This document shows, one piece after another, positions 1-7,892 of a stretch of 15,656 bases of DNA (the stretch's first letter is position 1; each line of letters opens with the position of its first letter). Source of the DNA: an uncultured Oscillospiraceae bacterium (GTDB lineage: Bacteria; Bacillota; Clostridia; Oscillospirales; Acutalibacteraceae); NCBI GenBank assembly GCA_900553525.1, contig USDZ01000026.1, positions 1 to 15,656 of the forward strand, written 5' to 3'. A program made the translations under genes and the position numbers. Below the pieces are notes generated by a model. That model was not told where the DNA came from. It made no database searches and was given only the letters and a program-made list of their open reading frames with translations.

Positions 1-1
1 C

Positions 2-1390
2 AAATACACCGAGTCGCTATTCGGCAGCGATCACGTGTTCAAGGCCGGAACCATTTCCACCGTGGCGGATAAAACCGCATTTGGCTATGTAAAAAAATAT
101 GCGGAGGAACACGGACTGATCCTCAACAACGCTGAAATCAACCGCCTGACGGCCGGATGTACCGGCATCAAACGAACGACCGGGCAGCATCCCGGCGGCA
201 TGGTCGTTGTTCCCAACGATTATGAGGCCGAGGATTTTTGTCCGCTCCAACATCCGGCGGATGATCCCAATTCCGACGTTATTACCACGCACTTCGATTT
301 TCATTCCATCCATGACACGATTTTAAAATTGGACAACCTTGGCCATGTCATTCCGACGATCTACAAATATTTAGAGGAATATACCGGCATCCCCGTCACC
401 GAGGTCAACATGTCCGATCCGGAGGTATATAAACTCTTTACCTCTCCGGAGCCTCTCGGGGTGACGGCGGAACAGATCGAGTGCGAGAACGGAACTCTGT
501 CGATCCCGGAAATGGGAACACCTTTTGTCCGGCAGATGCTTCTCGAATGCAAACCCAAGACTTTCGCCGACCTTCTTCAGATCTCCGGCTTGTCCCACGG
601 CACCGACGTATGGCTCGGAAACGCACAGGAATTGATTAAGAACGGTACCTGCACCATCTCCAACGTCATCGGAACACGGGACAGCATTATGACCTATCTG
701 ATGCACAAGGGTCTGGAACCCAAAATGGCGTTCAAGATCATGGAAATCGTCCGGAAGGGAAACGCTACCAAGCTGCTTACAGAGGAGCATTTCGCCGCCA
801 TGAAGGAACACGGCGTGCCGGATTGGTATAAAGACTCCTGCATGAAGATCAAGTACATGTTTCCCAAAGCCCATGCAGCCGCCTATATCATCGCGGCGCT
901 ACGGGTGGCTTGGTATAAGGTGCATCGTCCGGCGGCCTATTATGCCGCGTATTTTACCGGACGTGGCGAGGACTTTGATGCAGAACCGGTCTCAAAAGGG
1001 AAAAACGGGGTCAAGCAGTGGATGGATACCCTTCGGCAAAAAGGCAAGGAGGCTACCGCTAAGGAACAGTCCCAGGCTGAAACGCTGCACGTGATTTATG
1101 AGTCCATGCAGCGGGGCATCGAATACCTTCCGGTCGATCTCTACAAGTCTCACTCCTATAAATTCACGCTGGAGGACGGCAAGATTCGCCTGCCGTTTAG
1201 TGCTGTTAAAGGACTCGGGGAAGCGGCCGCCGAGGCGCTCATGGAGGCCAGGGGAGCTGGACCCTACATATCTTGCGACGATCTGCAAAACCGCTCCGGT
1301 ATTACCAAAGCGGTATTGGAATCTTTGCGCCAGCTTGAGGTGCTGGACGCCTTGCCCGCGACCAGTCAGATGAATTTGTTTGAAATGTAA
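2..1390 (+). CDS. polC: DNA polymerase III alpha subunit, Gram-positive type PolC (C-terminal part; 5' end outside window)
   Basis: This is the replicative polymerase of low-GC Gram-positives. The frame is open from base 2, so the gene enters the window already in progress; only about 462 residues of a protein usually near 1,400-1,450 are present. The exonuclease and the catalytic aspartates of the palm lie upstream and cannot be seen. Recognisable PolC segments are the GTISTVADKTAFGYVKKY stretch at the left edge, GCTGIKRTTGQHPGGMVVVP, HFDFHSIHDTILKLDNLGH, the ISGLSHGTDVW segment and the FPKAHAAAYIIAALRVAWYK segment. The extreme C-terminus ends in Q-M-N-L-F-E-M, which fits the beta-clamp-binding pentapeptide found at the end of PolC proteins. 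The reading frame is intact. The next gene starts within about 20 nt, so the two are probably co-transcribed. Identification is very secure. Confidence 0.97.
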   Translation, partial: KYTESLFGSDHVFKAGTISTVADKTAFGYVKKYAEEHGLILNNAEINRLTAGCTGIKRTTGQHPGGMVVVPNDYEAEDFCPLQHPADDPNSDVITTHFDFHSIHDTILKLDNLGHVIPTIYKYLEEYTGIPVTEVNMSDPEVYKLFTSPEPLGVTAEQIECENGTLSIPEMGTPFVRQMLLECKPKTFADLLQISGLSHGTDVWLGNAQELIKNGTCTISNVIGTRDSIMTYLMHKGLEPKMAFKIMEIVRKGNATKLLTEEHFAAMKEHGVPDWYKDSCMKIKYMFPKAHAAAYIIAALRVAWYKVHRPAAYYAAYFTGRGEDFDAEPVSKGKNGVKQWMDTLRQKGKEATAKEQSQAETLHVIYESMQRGIEYLPVDLYKSHSYKFTLEDGKIRLPFSAVKGLGEAAAEALMEARGAGPYISCDDLQNRSGITKAVLESLRQLEVLDALPATSQMNLFEM

Positions 1391-1410
1391 GGTTGAGGGG
1401 GAAAGTGGTC

Positions 1411-1857
1411 GTGATTGCATATGTATGGCCCATTTTGTTGATCATTGCCTCCAACGTCTGTTATAACATGGCGGCAAAATCAACTCCGCAAGACGTCAAT
1501 CCCTTCGCCTCTCTTCTGGTAACCTATTTGGTGTCGATGGCGGTAACTGCGGTCTTGTTCGTGATGTCGTCGGCGGGGAAGGGCGGCGTCTTGATTCAGT
1601 TTCAACAGATCCGTTGGAGCAGCGTCATATTGGGGTTGAGTCTAGTCGGGCTGGAATTCGGCTACATCATGGCTTATCGGGCCGGCTGGCAGGTCAGTCT
1701 GGGTTCTCTGGTCGCGAACATTGCACTCGCGGTTATTCTGTTGATGATCGGCGTTCTGTTTTATAAGGAGAAAATCACGGGATTTCAAGCGCTCGGAATC
1801 CTGTTTTGCCTGGGCGGTTTGGTCTTCCTGAACATTCAGCCACGTTCTTCTACTTGA
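1411..1857 (+). CDS. Small EamA/DMT-superfamily membrane protein (half-size)
   Basis: A hydrophobic protein of about 148 residues with roughly five membrane spans (about residues 3-20, 34-55, 72-92, 98-118 and 124-142). The C-terminal pattern, FYKEKITGFQALGILFCLGG, is typical of one EamA repeat (drug/metabolite transporter superfamily). Full EamA transporters have two repeats; this has one, so if functional it probably acts as a dimer, as small multidrug resistance-like proteins do. Substrate is unknown. The frame is open from TTG 1393, but I prefer GTG 1411 because the purine-rich AGGGGG at 1396-1401 lies 9 nt before it; GTG 1405 is the alternative. It follows polC by 20 nt. Its TGA stop forms part of the TTGACA -35 box of the histidine operon promoter. 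Confidence 0.8.
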   Translation: MIAYVWPILLIIASNVCYNMAAKSTPQDVNPFASLLVTYLVSMAVTAVLFVMSSAGKGGVLIQFQQIRWSSVILGLSLVGLEFGYIMAYRAGWQVSLGSLVANIALAVILLMIGVLFYKEKITGFQALGILFCLGGLVFLNIQPRSST

Positions 1858-1882
1858 CACAGTTTGTTTTTTATGATATCGT
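1854..1882 (+). promoter_or_regulatory. SigA-type promoter of the histidine operon
   Basis: A perfect -35 TTGACA (1854-1859) is followed after 17 bp by TATCGT (1877-1882, 4 of 6 matches to TATAAT) preceded by TGA, an extended -10 (TGn). The -35 includes the stop codon of the preceding EamA-like gene. Predicted initiation is near 1889, leaving a leader of about 50 nt before hisZ. That is too short for a T-box riboswitch, the common device for amino-acid operons in Firmicutes, and none of its landmarks is visible. A different -10 reading, TATGAT at 1872, would give a spacer of only 12 bp and is unlikely. Confidence 0.65.
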
Positions 1883-1940
1883 AGTAGCACATTAGCACGA
1901 TAAAGCGATTAAGGGTATCTCTGAAAGGTTTGGTGATATC

Positions 1941-3143
1941 GTGAAACAGAACATCCGCATCACGCCCGAAGGGACCCGGGATTTGTTGTTTGAAGAATGC
2001 CTTGCCCGGAGAGAAGCCGAAAGCATGCTAACCGATCTCTTCGTCTGCCACGGCTTTTCTGAGGTCATGACGCCCGGCCTGGAGTTTTTTGATGTTTTTC
2101 AGGCGGGGCATCCGGCTATTCCAGCCGAGAGCATGTATAAATTGACCGATTCCAAAGGGCGGCTGCTTGTCATGCGGCCGGATTCCACCATGCCCATTGC
2201 CAGACTGACTGCTACCAGGCTCAAGCAGGCGGCTCTTCCCATCCGCTTATATTACGCCCAGGATGTCTATCATCTTAACCACAGCCTCTCCGGACGGAAC
2301 GATCAGGAATTTCAGGCGGGGGTGGAACTCATTGGGATAGGCGGCCAGCGGGCCGATTTGGAGATTCTGTCGCTGGCCGCGGATGTTCTGCGTCTTCCTT
2401 GTATCGGCGGAGATTTCCGTTTGGAAGTCGGCCATGTCGGATTTTTTCAGTCCCTTGTGGAGGAAGTGGAAGTGGAAGAGGAGGTGCGGGATGCGATCCG
2501 CACGTTGATTGAAACGAAAAATTATGCCGCGCTCTCCGATACGTTGGACAGTCTGCCGCGCAATGAGGCCGTGGAAGCGCTGCGGCGTCTGCCGCGTTTG
2601 TTCGGGGGGGAGGAGATTTTTTGCGAGGCGCAGTCTCTGTGCCGCGGGGAGCGAAGCCGGAAGGCGCTGGAGCATTTGGCCTGGCTTTATCGGTCAATGC
2701 GAAAGTTGGGTCTGGAGCATCAGGTTACGATTGACCTGGGACTCGTTCATCGAAACGAATACTATACGGGGGTCATTTTCCGCGGCTATGTGGAGGGCAG
2801 CGGAGACACCGTGGTGTCGGGTGGACGTTACGATACGCTGCTTCAGCAGTTCGGTTCTCCGCACCCCGCGACTGGATTCGGCGTTAATGTCGATGCTGTC
2901 ATCAAGGGAATGCTGGATAAGGGACAGGTGGAACCGCCTATGCTGCCCGAAGCCTTGGTCTTTGCAGAGAATGGGTATGAAGCCGAGGCGCTGAACAGGG
3001 TACGGACCTTGACAGACGAGGGCTGTCTGACCGAATTCAGCCTACAGGAAACCCGCGAGGACGCGTTGGATTATGCAGAAGAACGGGGCATTTCTGTAGT
3101 ATACGTCTTATCAGCCGGCGGCGAAGATCGTGTGGAGGTTTGA
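1941..3143 (+). CDS. hisZ: ATP phosphoribosyltransferase regulatory subunit HisZ
   Basis: HisZ is a catalytically inactive paralogue of histidyl-tRNA synthetase that forms a hetero-octamer with short-form HisG and confers activity and histidine feedback on the first step of histidine synthesis. The 400-residue length fits. The N-terminus (TPEGTRDLLFEEC) and the segments MRPDSTMPIARL, LYYAQDVY, DQEFQAGVELIG and VVSGGRYDTLLQQFG are class II HisRS-like, while the product is placed directly before hisG. The last part (ALVFAENGYEAEALNRVRTL to the end) replaces the anticodon-binding domain with the shorter HisZ ending. The start is GTG 1941, with AAAGG at 1924-1928 about 12 nt upstream, a fairly weak and distant ribosome site for the first gene of the operon. 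It is separated from hisG by 21 nt. Confidence 0.93.
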   Translation: MKQNIRITPEGTRDLLFEECLARREAESMLTDLFVCHGFSEVMTPGLEFFDVFQAGHPAIPAESMYKLTDSKGRLLVMRPDSTMPIARLTATRLKQAALPIRLYYAQDVYHLNHSLSGRNDQEFQAGVELIGIGGQRADLEILSLAADVLRLPCIGGDFRLEVGHVGFFQSLVEEVEVEEEVRDAIRTLIETKNYAALSDTLDSLPRNEAVEALRRLPRLFGGEEIFCEAQSLCRGERSRKALEHLAWLYRSMRKLGLEHQVTIDLGLVHRNEYYTGVIFRGYVEGSGDTVVSGGRYDTLLQQFGSPHPATGFGVNVDAVIKGMLDKGQVEPPMLPEALVFAENGYEAEALNRVRTLTDEGCLTEFSLQETREDALDYAEERGISVVYVLSAGGEDRVEV

Positions 3144-3164
3144 TCGGTAAAGGAGAACAAGAGT

Positions 3165-3794
3165 ATGAGACCGATACGTATGGCGCTGACTAAAGGGCGT
3201 CTGGAGAAGGAGACAGTGGCGCTGTTAGATCGCGCGGGTTTTGATACCGCCGCTGTCAAGGATAAGGGCCGTAAGCTGATTTTGCCGGTCGGCGACCATC
3301 TGGAAGTGGTGCTTGCCAAAGCGGCCGATGTCATTACCTATGTCGTGCATGGGGTTTGTGACCTCGGAGTGGTGGGAAAAGATACCATCGCAGAAAGTGG
3401 CGGCAGTTTTTACGAGCTGTTGGATCTGGGATTCGGCCGCTGTCGTTTTGCGCTCGCGGCTCCCAAGGGAGTACCGTTTTTCGACGGATACCGCGTGAAA
3501 ACCGTCGCGTCGAAATATCCGAACGTTGCCAGGGCCTATTTCGGCCGAAAGGGGTTGGATGTGCGGATTATCAAGATTGAAGGCTCCGTAGAACTAGCGC
3601 CTCTTTTGGGCCTGGCGGATGGCATTGTGGACATCGTAGAGACGGGATCCACCTTGCGTGAAAACGGGCTTGAGGTGGTGGAGGACGTAATGCCGATTTC
3701 CGCACGTCTGATCGTCAACATGGCCTGTATGAAGCTTCGCAAAGCTGAAATTGAAGATTTAATTGCCCGGATGGCCGGGGCTCTTGGGCGCTGA
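3165..3794 (+). CDS. hisG: ATP phosphoribosyltransferase catalytic subunit HisG, short form
   Basis: HisG catalyses the committed step, joining ATP and PRPP to give N1-(5'-phosphoribosyl)-ATP. At 209 residues it is the short form, which lacks the C-terminal histidine-binding domain and depends on HisZ, matching the hisZ gene just upstream. Family hallmarks are the N-terminus IRMALTKGRLEKE, the DLGVVGKDTIAE segment, and the PRPP-binding loop region DGIVDIVETGSTLRENGL. The start ATG 3165 is preceded by AAAGGAGAA at a good distance. It lies between hisZ and hisD as in many clostridial operons. Confidence 0.96.
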   Translation: MRPIRMALTKGRLEKETVALLDRAGFDTAAVKDKGRKLILPVGDHLEVVLAKAADVITYVVHGVCDLGVVGKDTIAESGGSFYELLDLGFGRCRFALAAPKGVPFFDGYRVKTVASKYPNVARAYFGRKGLDVRIIKIEGSVELAPLLGLADGIVDIVETGSTLRENGLEVVEDVMPISARLIVNMACMKLRKAEIEDLIARMAGALGR

Positions 3795-3821
3795 CACATC
3801 CGGTTAAGGAGGTAATGGACG

Positions 3822-5108
3822 ATGATGCCACTGGTTAAAGCGGATGGAAAGGCGGAATTGGCCCTCCTAGAACAGTTGACCTCCCGCAGCGGGGAGGTGG
3901 ACCGTCGAGTGACCGTCGCCGTTTCCGCCATTTTGGATGCGGTTCACTCCCGCGGAGACGATGCTTTAAGGGAATACACGCGGCAGTTCGATGGCGTGGA
4001 TCCGGTTCTGGAGCCGGTTGACCGGGAACAGATCCGGCAAATGGCGGCCTCCTGCCATCCCGATGTATATGCGGCGCTTGAGCGCGCGGCGGCCAATATT
4101 GCGGATTTCCATCGGCGCCAACTGCAGCAGAGCTGGCTGGATACCCGAAAAGACGGAACCATAGTGGGGCAGAGAATCCGTGGACTGGCCCGGGTGGGGA
4201 TCTATGTTCCGGGCGGCACGGCGGCCTATCCCTCCTCGGTTTTGATGAACGCGATTCCTGCCCGTATCGCGGGTGTAGAAGAAATCGTCATGGTTACGCC
4301 GCCGCCCAAAGACGGAGGGTTCAATTTCGATGTCATGGCGGCGGCTTATATCGCGGGCGTGGATAAGATATATCTGGTAGGCGGCGCCCAAGCGGTCGCA
4401 GCCCTGGCTTATGGTACAGATTCGATTCCGCGGGTGGATAAGATTGTCGGCCCCGGAAATATCTATGTGGCCACCGCCAAACGGCTGGTATATGGACAGG
4501 TAGACATTGATATGGTGGCGGGTCCGAGTGAAATTCTCATTCTGGCGGATAAAACCGCCGATCCCCGGTATCTTGCCGCAGATCTGATGTCCCAGGCAGA
4601 GCACGATGTGCTCGCGTCTTCCATTCTGCTCACCGATTCTGAGGAGATTGCCGAACAAACTCTTGCGGAATTGAAAACGCAAATTGGCGCTTTGCCGCGG
4701 CAGGAAATCATCCGCCGTTCTCTATCCGATTTTGGCGCCGTCATTGTATGCCGCGATATGGATGAGGCGCTACAGTTTGCCAACCGGCTGGCGCCCGAGC
4801 ACCTAGAAGTGATGTGTGCCGATCCCATGAGTTATATCGGACGGTTGGACAACGCCGGGTCGGTATTTCTCGGGAAACATTCACCCGAACCACTGGGAGA
4901 TTACTATGCGGGGCCCAATCATGTTCTGCCGACCAGCGGCACCGCACGCTTTTTTTCTCCATTGTCGGTGGACAGCTTCATCAAAAAATCCAGCTTTATT
5001 TGTTACAACCGGTCCGCTCTGGAAGCGGCTCGGGACGACATTCTGTCCATCGCTCATGCCGAGGGGCTGGATGCCCATGCCCATGCGGTAGCTGTTCGGT
5101 TTGAGTGA
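3822..5108 (+). CDS. hisD: Histidinol dehydrogenase
   Basis: HisD is the zinc- and NAD-dependent enzyme that oxidises L-histidinol to L-histidine through histidinal, the last two steps of the pathway. The 428-residue length is normal. Visible motifs are GIYVPGGTAAYPSSVLMNA (residues about 127-144), GPGNIYV (210-216), DMVAGPSEILILAD (230-243) and PEHLEV. The expected zinc ligands are present: Gln258 and His261 (SQAEHD), Asp360 (LGDYYAGPNH) and His419 near the C-terminus; the general base pair is Glu326-His327. The start ATG 3822 has AAGGAGG ending 9 nt upstream; ATG 3825 is a near alternative. The stop codon overlaps a GTG in the frame of hisC, indicating tight coupling. Confidence 0.97.
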   Translation: MMPLVKADGKAELALLEQLTSRSGEVDRRVTVAVSAILDAVHSRGDDALREYTRQFDGVDPVLEPVDREQIRQMAASCHPDVYAALERAAANIADFHRRQLQQSWLDTRKDGTIVGQRIRGLARVGIYVPGGTAAYPSSVLMNAIPARIAGVEEIVMVTPPPKDGGFNFDVMAAAYIAGVDKIYLVGGAQAVAALAYGTDSIPRVDKIVGPGNIYVATAKRLVYGQVDIDMVAGPSEILILADKTADPRYLAADLMSQAEHDVLASSILLTDSEEIAEQTLAELKTQIGALPRQEIIRRSLSDFGAVIVCRDMDEALQFANRLAPEHLEVMCADPMSYIGRLDNAGSVFLGKHSPEPLGDYYAGPNHVLPTSGTARFFSPLSVDSFIKKSSFICYNRSALEAARDDILSIAHAEGLDAHAHAVAVRFE

Positions 5109-5122
5109 AAAGGAGGATGTTT

Positions 5123-6187
5123 ATGTACAGATTATCCGACAAGGCTATAGCCTTGTCGCCATACGATCCTTCGGAGGGCGTCTATCGAGTGAGGATGGAT
5201 GCGAATGAGTCCTTTCTTTTGCCGACCGACCTGGATCGGAAAAAGATGGCGCAGGCGGCCGCGGATATCGCCCTCAATCGCTATCCCGATCCTTTGGCGC
5301 GGGAAGTATGCGCTTCTTTTGCCCAGGCTTACGGTATCCGGTCGGAGCTGGTTACAGCTGGAAACGGCTCGGATGAATTGATTTCCTTGATTTTATCGGT
5401 ATTTCTTCAGAAGGGTGAAAAGGTATTGACCTTGTCTCCGGATTTTTCCATGTACCGTTTTTACACAACGATTGCCGAGACCCCCTGCATGACGCTGGAG
5501 AAAGATGAAGATTTACGGATATCGGTCGACCAGGTGCTGGACACGCTGGCGAAGGAAAACATCCGTCTGCTGATCTTCTCGAATCCCTGTAATCCCACTT
5601 CGGTGGGGCTTGATAGGGGAGACGTGCGGCGGCTCCTCAACGGTACCGACGCGCTGGTGGTGCTGGACGAAGCGTATATGGACTTCTGGGATCAATCTTT
5701 GTTAAATGAAGTGGAAAAATATGATAATCTCATTATTCTGCGCACTTGTTCGAAGATGCTTGGCATGGCGGCTCTGCGTCTGGGCTTTGCCGTGGCGAAC
5801 CCCCGCCTGACCGGTATACTGAAGGCGGCAAAATCCCCGTATAACGTTAACGCGGTGACCCAGGCTATGGCCAATGTGGTGTTGGCCAATCCGATATACA
5901 AGAACGTCTATCGGGAAATCCTCATTGAGTCGCGGAACGAATTGCTCACCAGCCTTCGGAAGCTCGAGGCGGAGGGACTGATCGACCGGATTTATGATAG
6001 CTGTACCAATTTTGTTTATATCCGTCTGAAGGGTGCTAAACGGATATACGATCTTCTTCGAGACCGCGGTATCTTGGTGCGACGGTTTGGAGACGATTAT
6101 TTGCGTATCACGGCCGCTACCCAAGCGGAAAACGAAGAAGTGACGGCGGTGATTCGCTTCCTGCAAATGCATAAAGAGGTTAAGTAA
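5123..6187 (+). CDS. hisC: Histidinol-phosphate aminotransferase
   Basis: HisC is a PLP-dependent fold-type I aminotransferase that converts imidazole acetol phosphate plus glutamate to histidinol phosphate. Motifs seen: MDANES near residue 25, AGNGSDELI (79-87), SNPCNPTS (153-160), the PLP-contacting Asp182 in VLDEAYMDF, the Schiff-base Lys211 in RTCSKMLGMAALRLGF, and the substrate-carboxylate Arg328 in YLRIT. The frame is open from GTG 5105, which overlaps the hisD stop, but ATG 5123 is the likely start because AAAAGGAGG (5108-5116) sits 6 nt before it; this gives 354 residues, normal for the family. It could in principle also transaminate aromatic substrates, but its position in the operon makes histidine synthesis the main role. 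Confidence 0.96.
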   Translation: MYRLSDKAIALSPYDPSEGVYRVRMDANESFLLPTDLDRKKMAQAAADIALNRYPDPLAREVCASFAQAYGIRSELVTAGNGSDELISLILSVFLQKGEKVLTLSPDFSMYRFYTTIAETPCMTLEKDEDLRISVDQVLDTLAKENIRLLIFSNPCNPTSVGLDRGDVRRLLNGTDALVVLDEAYMDFWDQSLLNEVEKYDNLIILRTCSKMLGMAALRLGFAVANPRLTGILKAAKSPYNVNAVTQAMANVVLANPIYKNVYREILIESRNELLTSLRKLEAEGLIDRIYDSCTNFVYIRLKGAKRIYDLLRDRGILVRRFGDDYLRITAATQAENEEVTAVIRFLQMHKEVK

Positions 6188-6220
6188 AGGTTTATAACTT
6201 TACACGAAGGAGAGACAGCA

Positions 6221-6796
6221 ATGCGAATCGGAACATACAGTAGGAGCACCAGGGAAACCACTGTTTCGGCCGCGCTCAACCTCGACGGCGGCGCTGTCGA
6301 AATATCGACCGGCGTGGGCTTTTTTGATCATATGTTGGAGGCTCTGGCCGTACATGCGGGATTCGGGTTGACCCTGAAAGCGGAGGGCGATCTTCAGGTG
6401 GATGGGCATCACACCGTGGAGGATACCGGTATCGTATTGGGAAAGGCGCTGGCGGAAGCAATGGGGGACAAGGGCGGCATTCGGCGGTATGGTTCCTTTT
6501 TCATTCCCATGGATGAGTCCCTCGCTTTGGCTGCGTTGGATGTCAGCGGGCGCCCTTTTTTGGTCTTTGATGCCCATTTCCCAGAGGAGCGCATCGGCAA
6601 CTATGACTCCTGTCTGACTCTTGAGTTTTTCCGGGCGTTGGCCTATAATGCCGGCATTACGCTGCACCTAAAGATCCTGTATGGTCAAAATTCACATCAC
6701 ATGACTGAGGCGCTTTTTAAAGCGGCCGCTCATGCATTAAAAGAGGCTTTTGAACCCGAGGAGGGAGTCCTTTCCACGAAAGGTACACTGGATTGA
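6221..6796 (+). CDS. hisB: Imidazoleglycerol-phosphate dehydratase
   Basis: HisB (monofunctional) dehydrates imidazole glycerol phosphate to imidazole acetol phosphate using manganese. The 191 residues match the dehydratase alone; there is no HAD-type histidinol-phosphatase domain as in enterobacterial HisB. The two internally repeated metal-binding motifs are present: FFDHMLEALAVHAG with DGHHTVEDTGIVLG, and the second half with NSHHMTEALFKAAAHALKEA. The C-terminus ends in the usual STKGTLD. GAAGGAGAG upstream of ATG 6221 supports the start. In clostridial operons hisH commonly follows this gene, but here only 37 nt separate it from hisA. Confidence 0.96.
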   Translation: MRIGTYSRSTRETTVSAALNLDGGAVEISTGVGFFDHMLEALAVHAGFGLTLKAEGDLQVDGHHTVEDTGIVLGKALAEAMGDKGGIRRYGSFFIPMDESLALAALDVSGRPFLVFDAHFPEERIGNYDSCLTLEFFRALAYNAGITLHLKILYGQNSHHMTEALFKAAAHALKEAFEPEEGVLSTKGTLD

Positions 6797-6833
6797 CCGG
6801 AGCGGGCGATTTCCGAATAAAGGAAGACATCGT

Positions 6834-7892
6834 ATGATTATTTTACCAGCCATTGATATTCAGGACCGGCAATGCGTTCGTCTCGTCAAAGGAAATTTTG
6901 ACACGGCGCATGTCGTGGCCGGTGATCCGTTGGAGACGGCCGCCTCTTTTCGGAAAGCCGGGGCGGAATGGATCCACATGGTGGATCTGGACGGCGCTCG
7001 GACGGGAAGCCGGGTAAACGCTGACATTTTTTTGGGTATTGCTGCTCAAAGCAGGCTGAAAGTGGAGCTTGGCGGCGGAATCCGCGATATGGCCACTCTT
7101 GAATATTATTTATCGGGCGGGATTTCCCGTTGTGTTTTGGGCTCGGCAGCCCTGAAAAACCCGGATTTTGTCCGGGAAGCGGTGAAGCTTTACGGAGATC
7201 GGATCGCCGTCGGGATTGATGCTGTGGACGGCTGGGTAGCCGCTGAAGGATGGCTCGAGGTATCGCGGGTTTCCTATCTGGATTTGGCGCATCAAATGGA
7301 GGATATCGGTGTGCGTACTCTGATTTTTACCGATATCTCCAAAGACGGCACCCTAAGTGGCCCCAGCCTGGAGACGTTGGAACGTCTGGATCAAGCGGTT
7401 TCCTGTAGTGTCATCGCCTCTGGCGGTATCCGAGAACTCGGCGATATTGAGATATTGCATCAACGGCGTCTCTACGGCGCGATCTGTGGAAAGTCTCTGT
7501 ACAGCGGGACACTGGATCTTGCACAGGCGATTGCGGCGGCGGCTTATCCGTCCGATGCTTTGCGATTGGAGCGTTTTTTTGAAAAATCCCCGTTAGTTCC
7601 CGCCATTGTACAAGAGGCCTCAACCGGTGAAGTGCTGATGCTGGCCTATATGAACCTGGGTTCCCTGCAGCGTACGGTGGACACCGGAACCACCTGGTTT
7701 TGGAGCCGTTCCCGCCGGGAATACTGGAACAAAGGTGCTACCAGCGGTCATGTGCAAAAGGTGGTGTCCATATCCGGGGACTGCGATGCCGATGCGCTGC
7801 TCATCCGGGTGGAACAGACAGGCGCTGCCTGTCATACTGGGGCGCACAGTTGCTTTTTTGATACGATTGTGGAGGAGAAAGGCCATGAATGA
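6834..7892 (+). CDS. hisA: HisA-HisI fusion: ProFAR isomerase joined to phosphoribosyl-AMP cyclohydrolase
   Basis: One 352-residue frame holds two complete enzymes. Residues 1 to about 238 are HisA, the (beta/alpha)8 isomerase turning ProFAR into PRFAR: MIILPAIDIQD with catalytic Asp8, ELGGGIR (79-84), VGIDAVDGW with the second catalytic Asp129, TDISKDGTLSGP (166-177), ASGGIR (195-200) and the closing GKSLYSGTLDL. Residues from about 243 are HisI, which hydrolyses PR-AMP to ProFAR: LVPAIVQEASTGEVLMLAYMN, WFWSRSRREYWNKGATSGHVQ, the metal-binding Asp316, Asp318 and Asp320, and zinc cysteines Cys317, Cys333 and Cys340. Both domains are full length with almost no linker, and no ribosome site or ATG is seen at the junction (about 7548-7570), so it is not two genes read together by eye. 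HisI makes the substrate of HisA, so consecutive steps are joined. The start ATG 6834 has AAAGGAAG upstream. hisF, usually between these genes, is absent. Confidence 0.93.
   Translation: MIILPAIDIQDRQCVRLVKGNFDTAHVVAGDPLETAASFRKAGAEWIHMVDLDGARTGSRVNADIFLGIAAQSRLKVELGGGIRDMATLEYYLSGGISRCVLGSAALKNPDFVREAVKLYGDRIAVGIDAVDGWVAAEGWLEVSRVSYLDLAHQMEDIGVRTLIFTDISKDGTLSGPSLETLERLDQAVSCSVIASGGIRELGDIEILHQRRLYGAICGKSLYSGTLDLAQAIAAAAYPSDALRLERFFEKSPLVPAIVQEASTGEVLMLAYMNLGSLQRTVDTGTTWFWSRSRREYWNKGATSGHVQKVVSISGDCDADALLIRVEQTGAACHTGAHSCFFDTIVEEKGHE

Noticed and set aside
1883..1940. T-box riboswitch in front of hisZ
   Set aside because: The leader is only about 50 nt, with no stem I, no T-box sequence and no terminator/antiterminator pair.
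3966..4682. Long minus-strand open frame of 238 codons inside hisD
   Set aside because: It is opposite a well-conserved gene, has no recognisable domain and is expected from the base composition; likewise the many other antisense frames.
6184..6203. GTAAAG/CTTTAC repeat around the hisC stop codon
   Set aside because: Only 6 bp, AT-rich, with no T-run; too weak to call a terminator or attenuator within an operon.
6750..6833. Earlier in-frame start for hisA inside hisB
   Set aside because: The extra 28 residues overlap the end of hisB and are unlike any HisA; ATG 6834 with AAAGGAAG gives the canonical MIILPAIDI start.
7548..7580. Hidden separate start for hisI at TTG codons in the junction
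   Set aside because: No Shine-Dalgarno-like sequence precedes them and the frame is continuous, so a fusion is the simpler reading.
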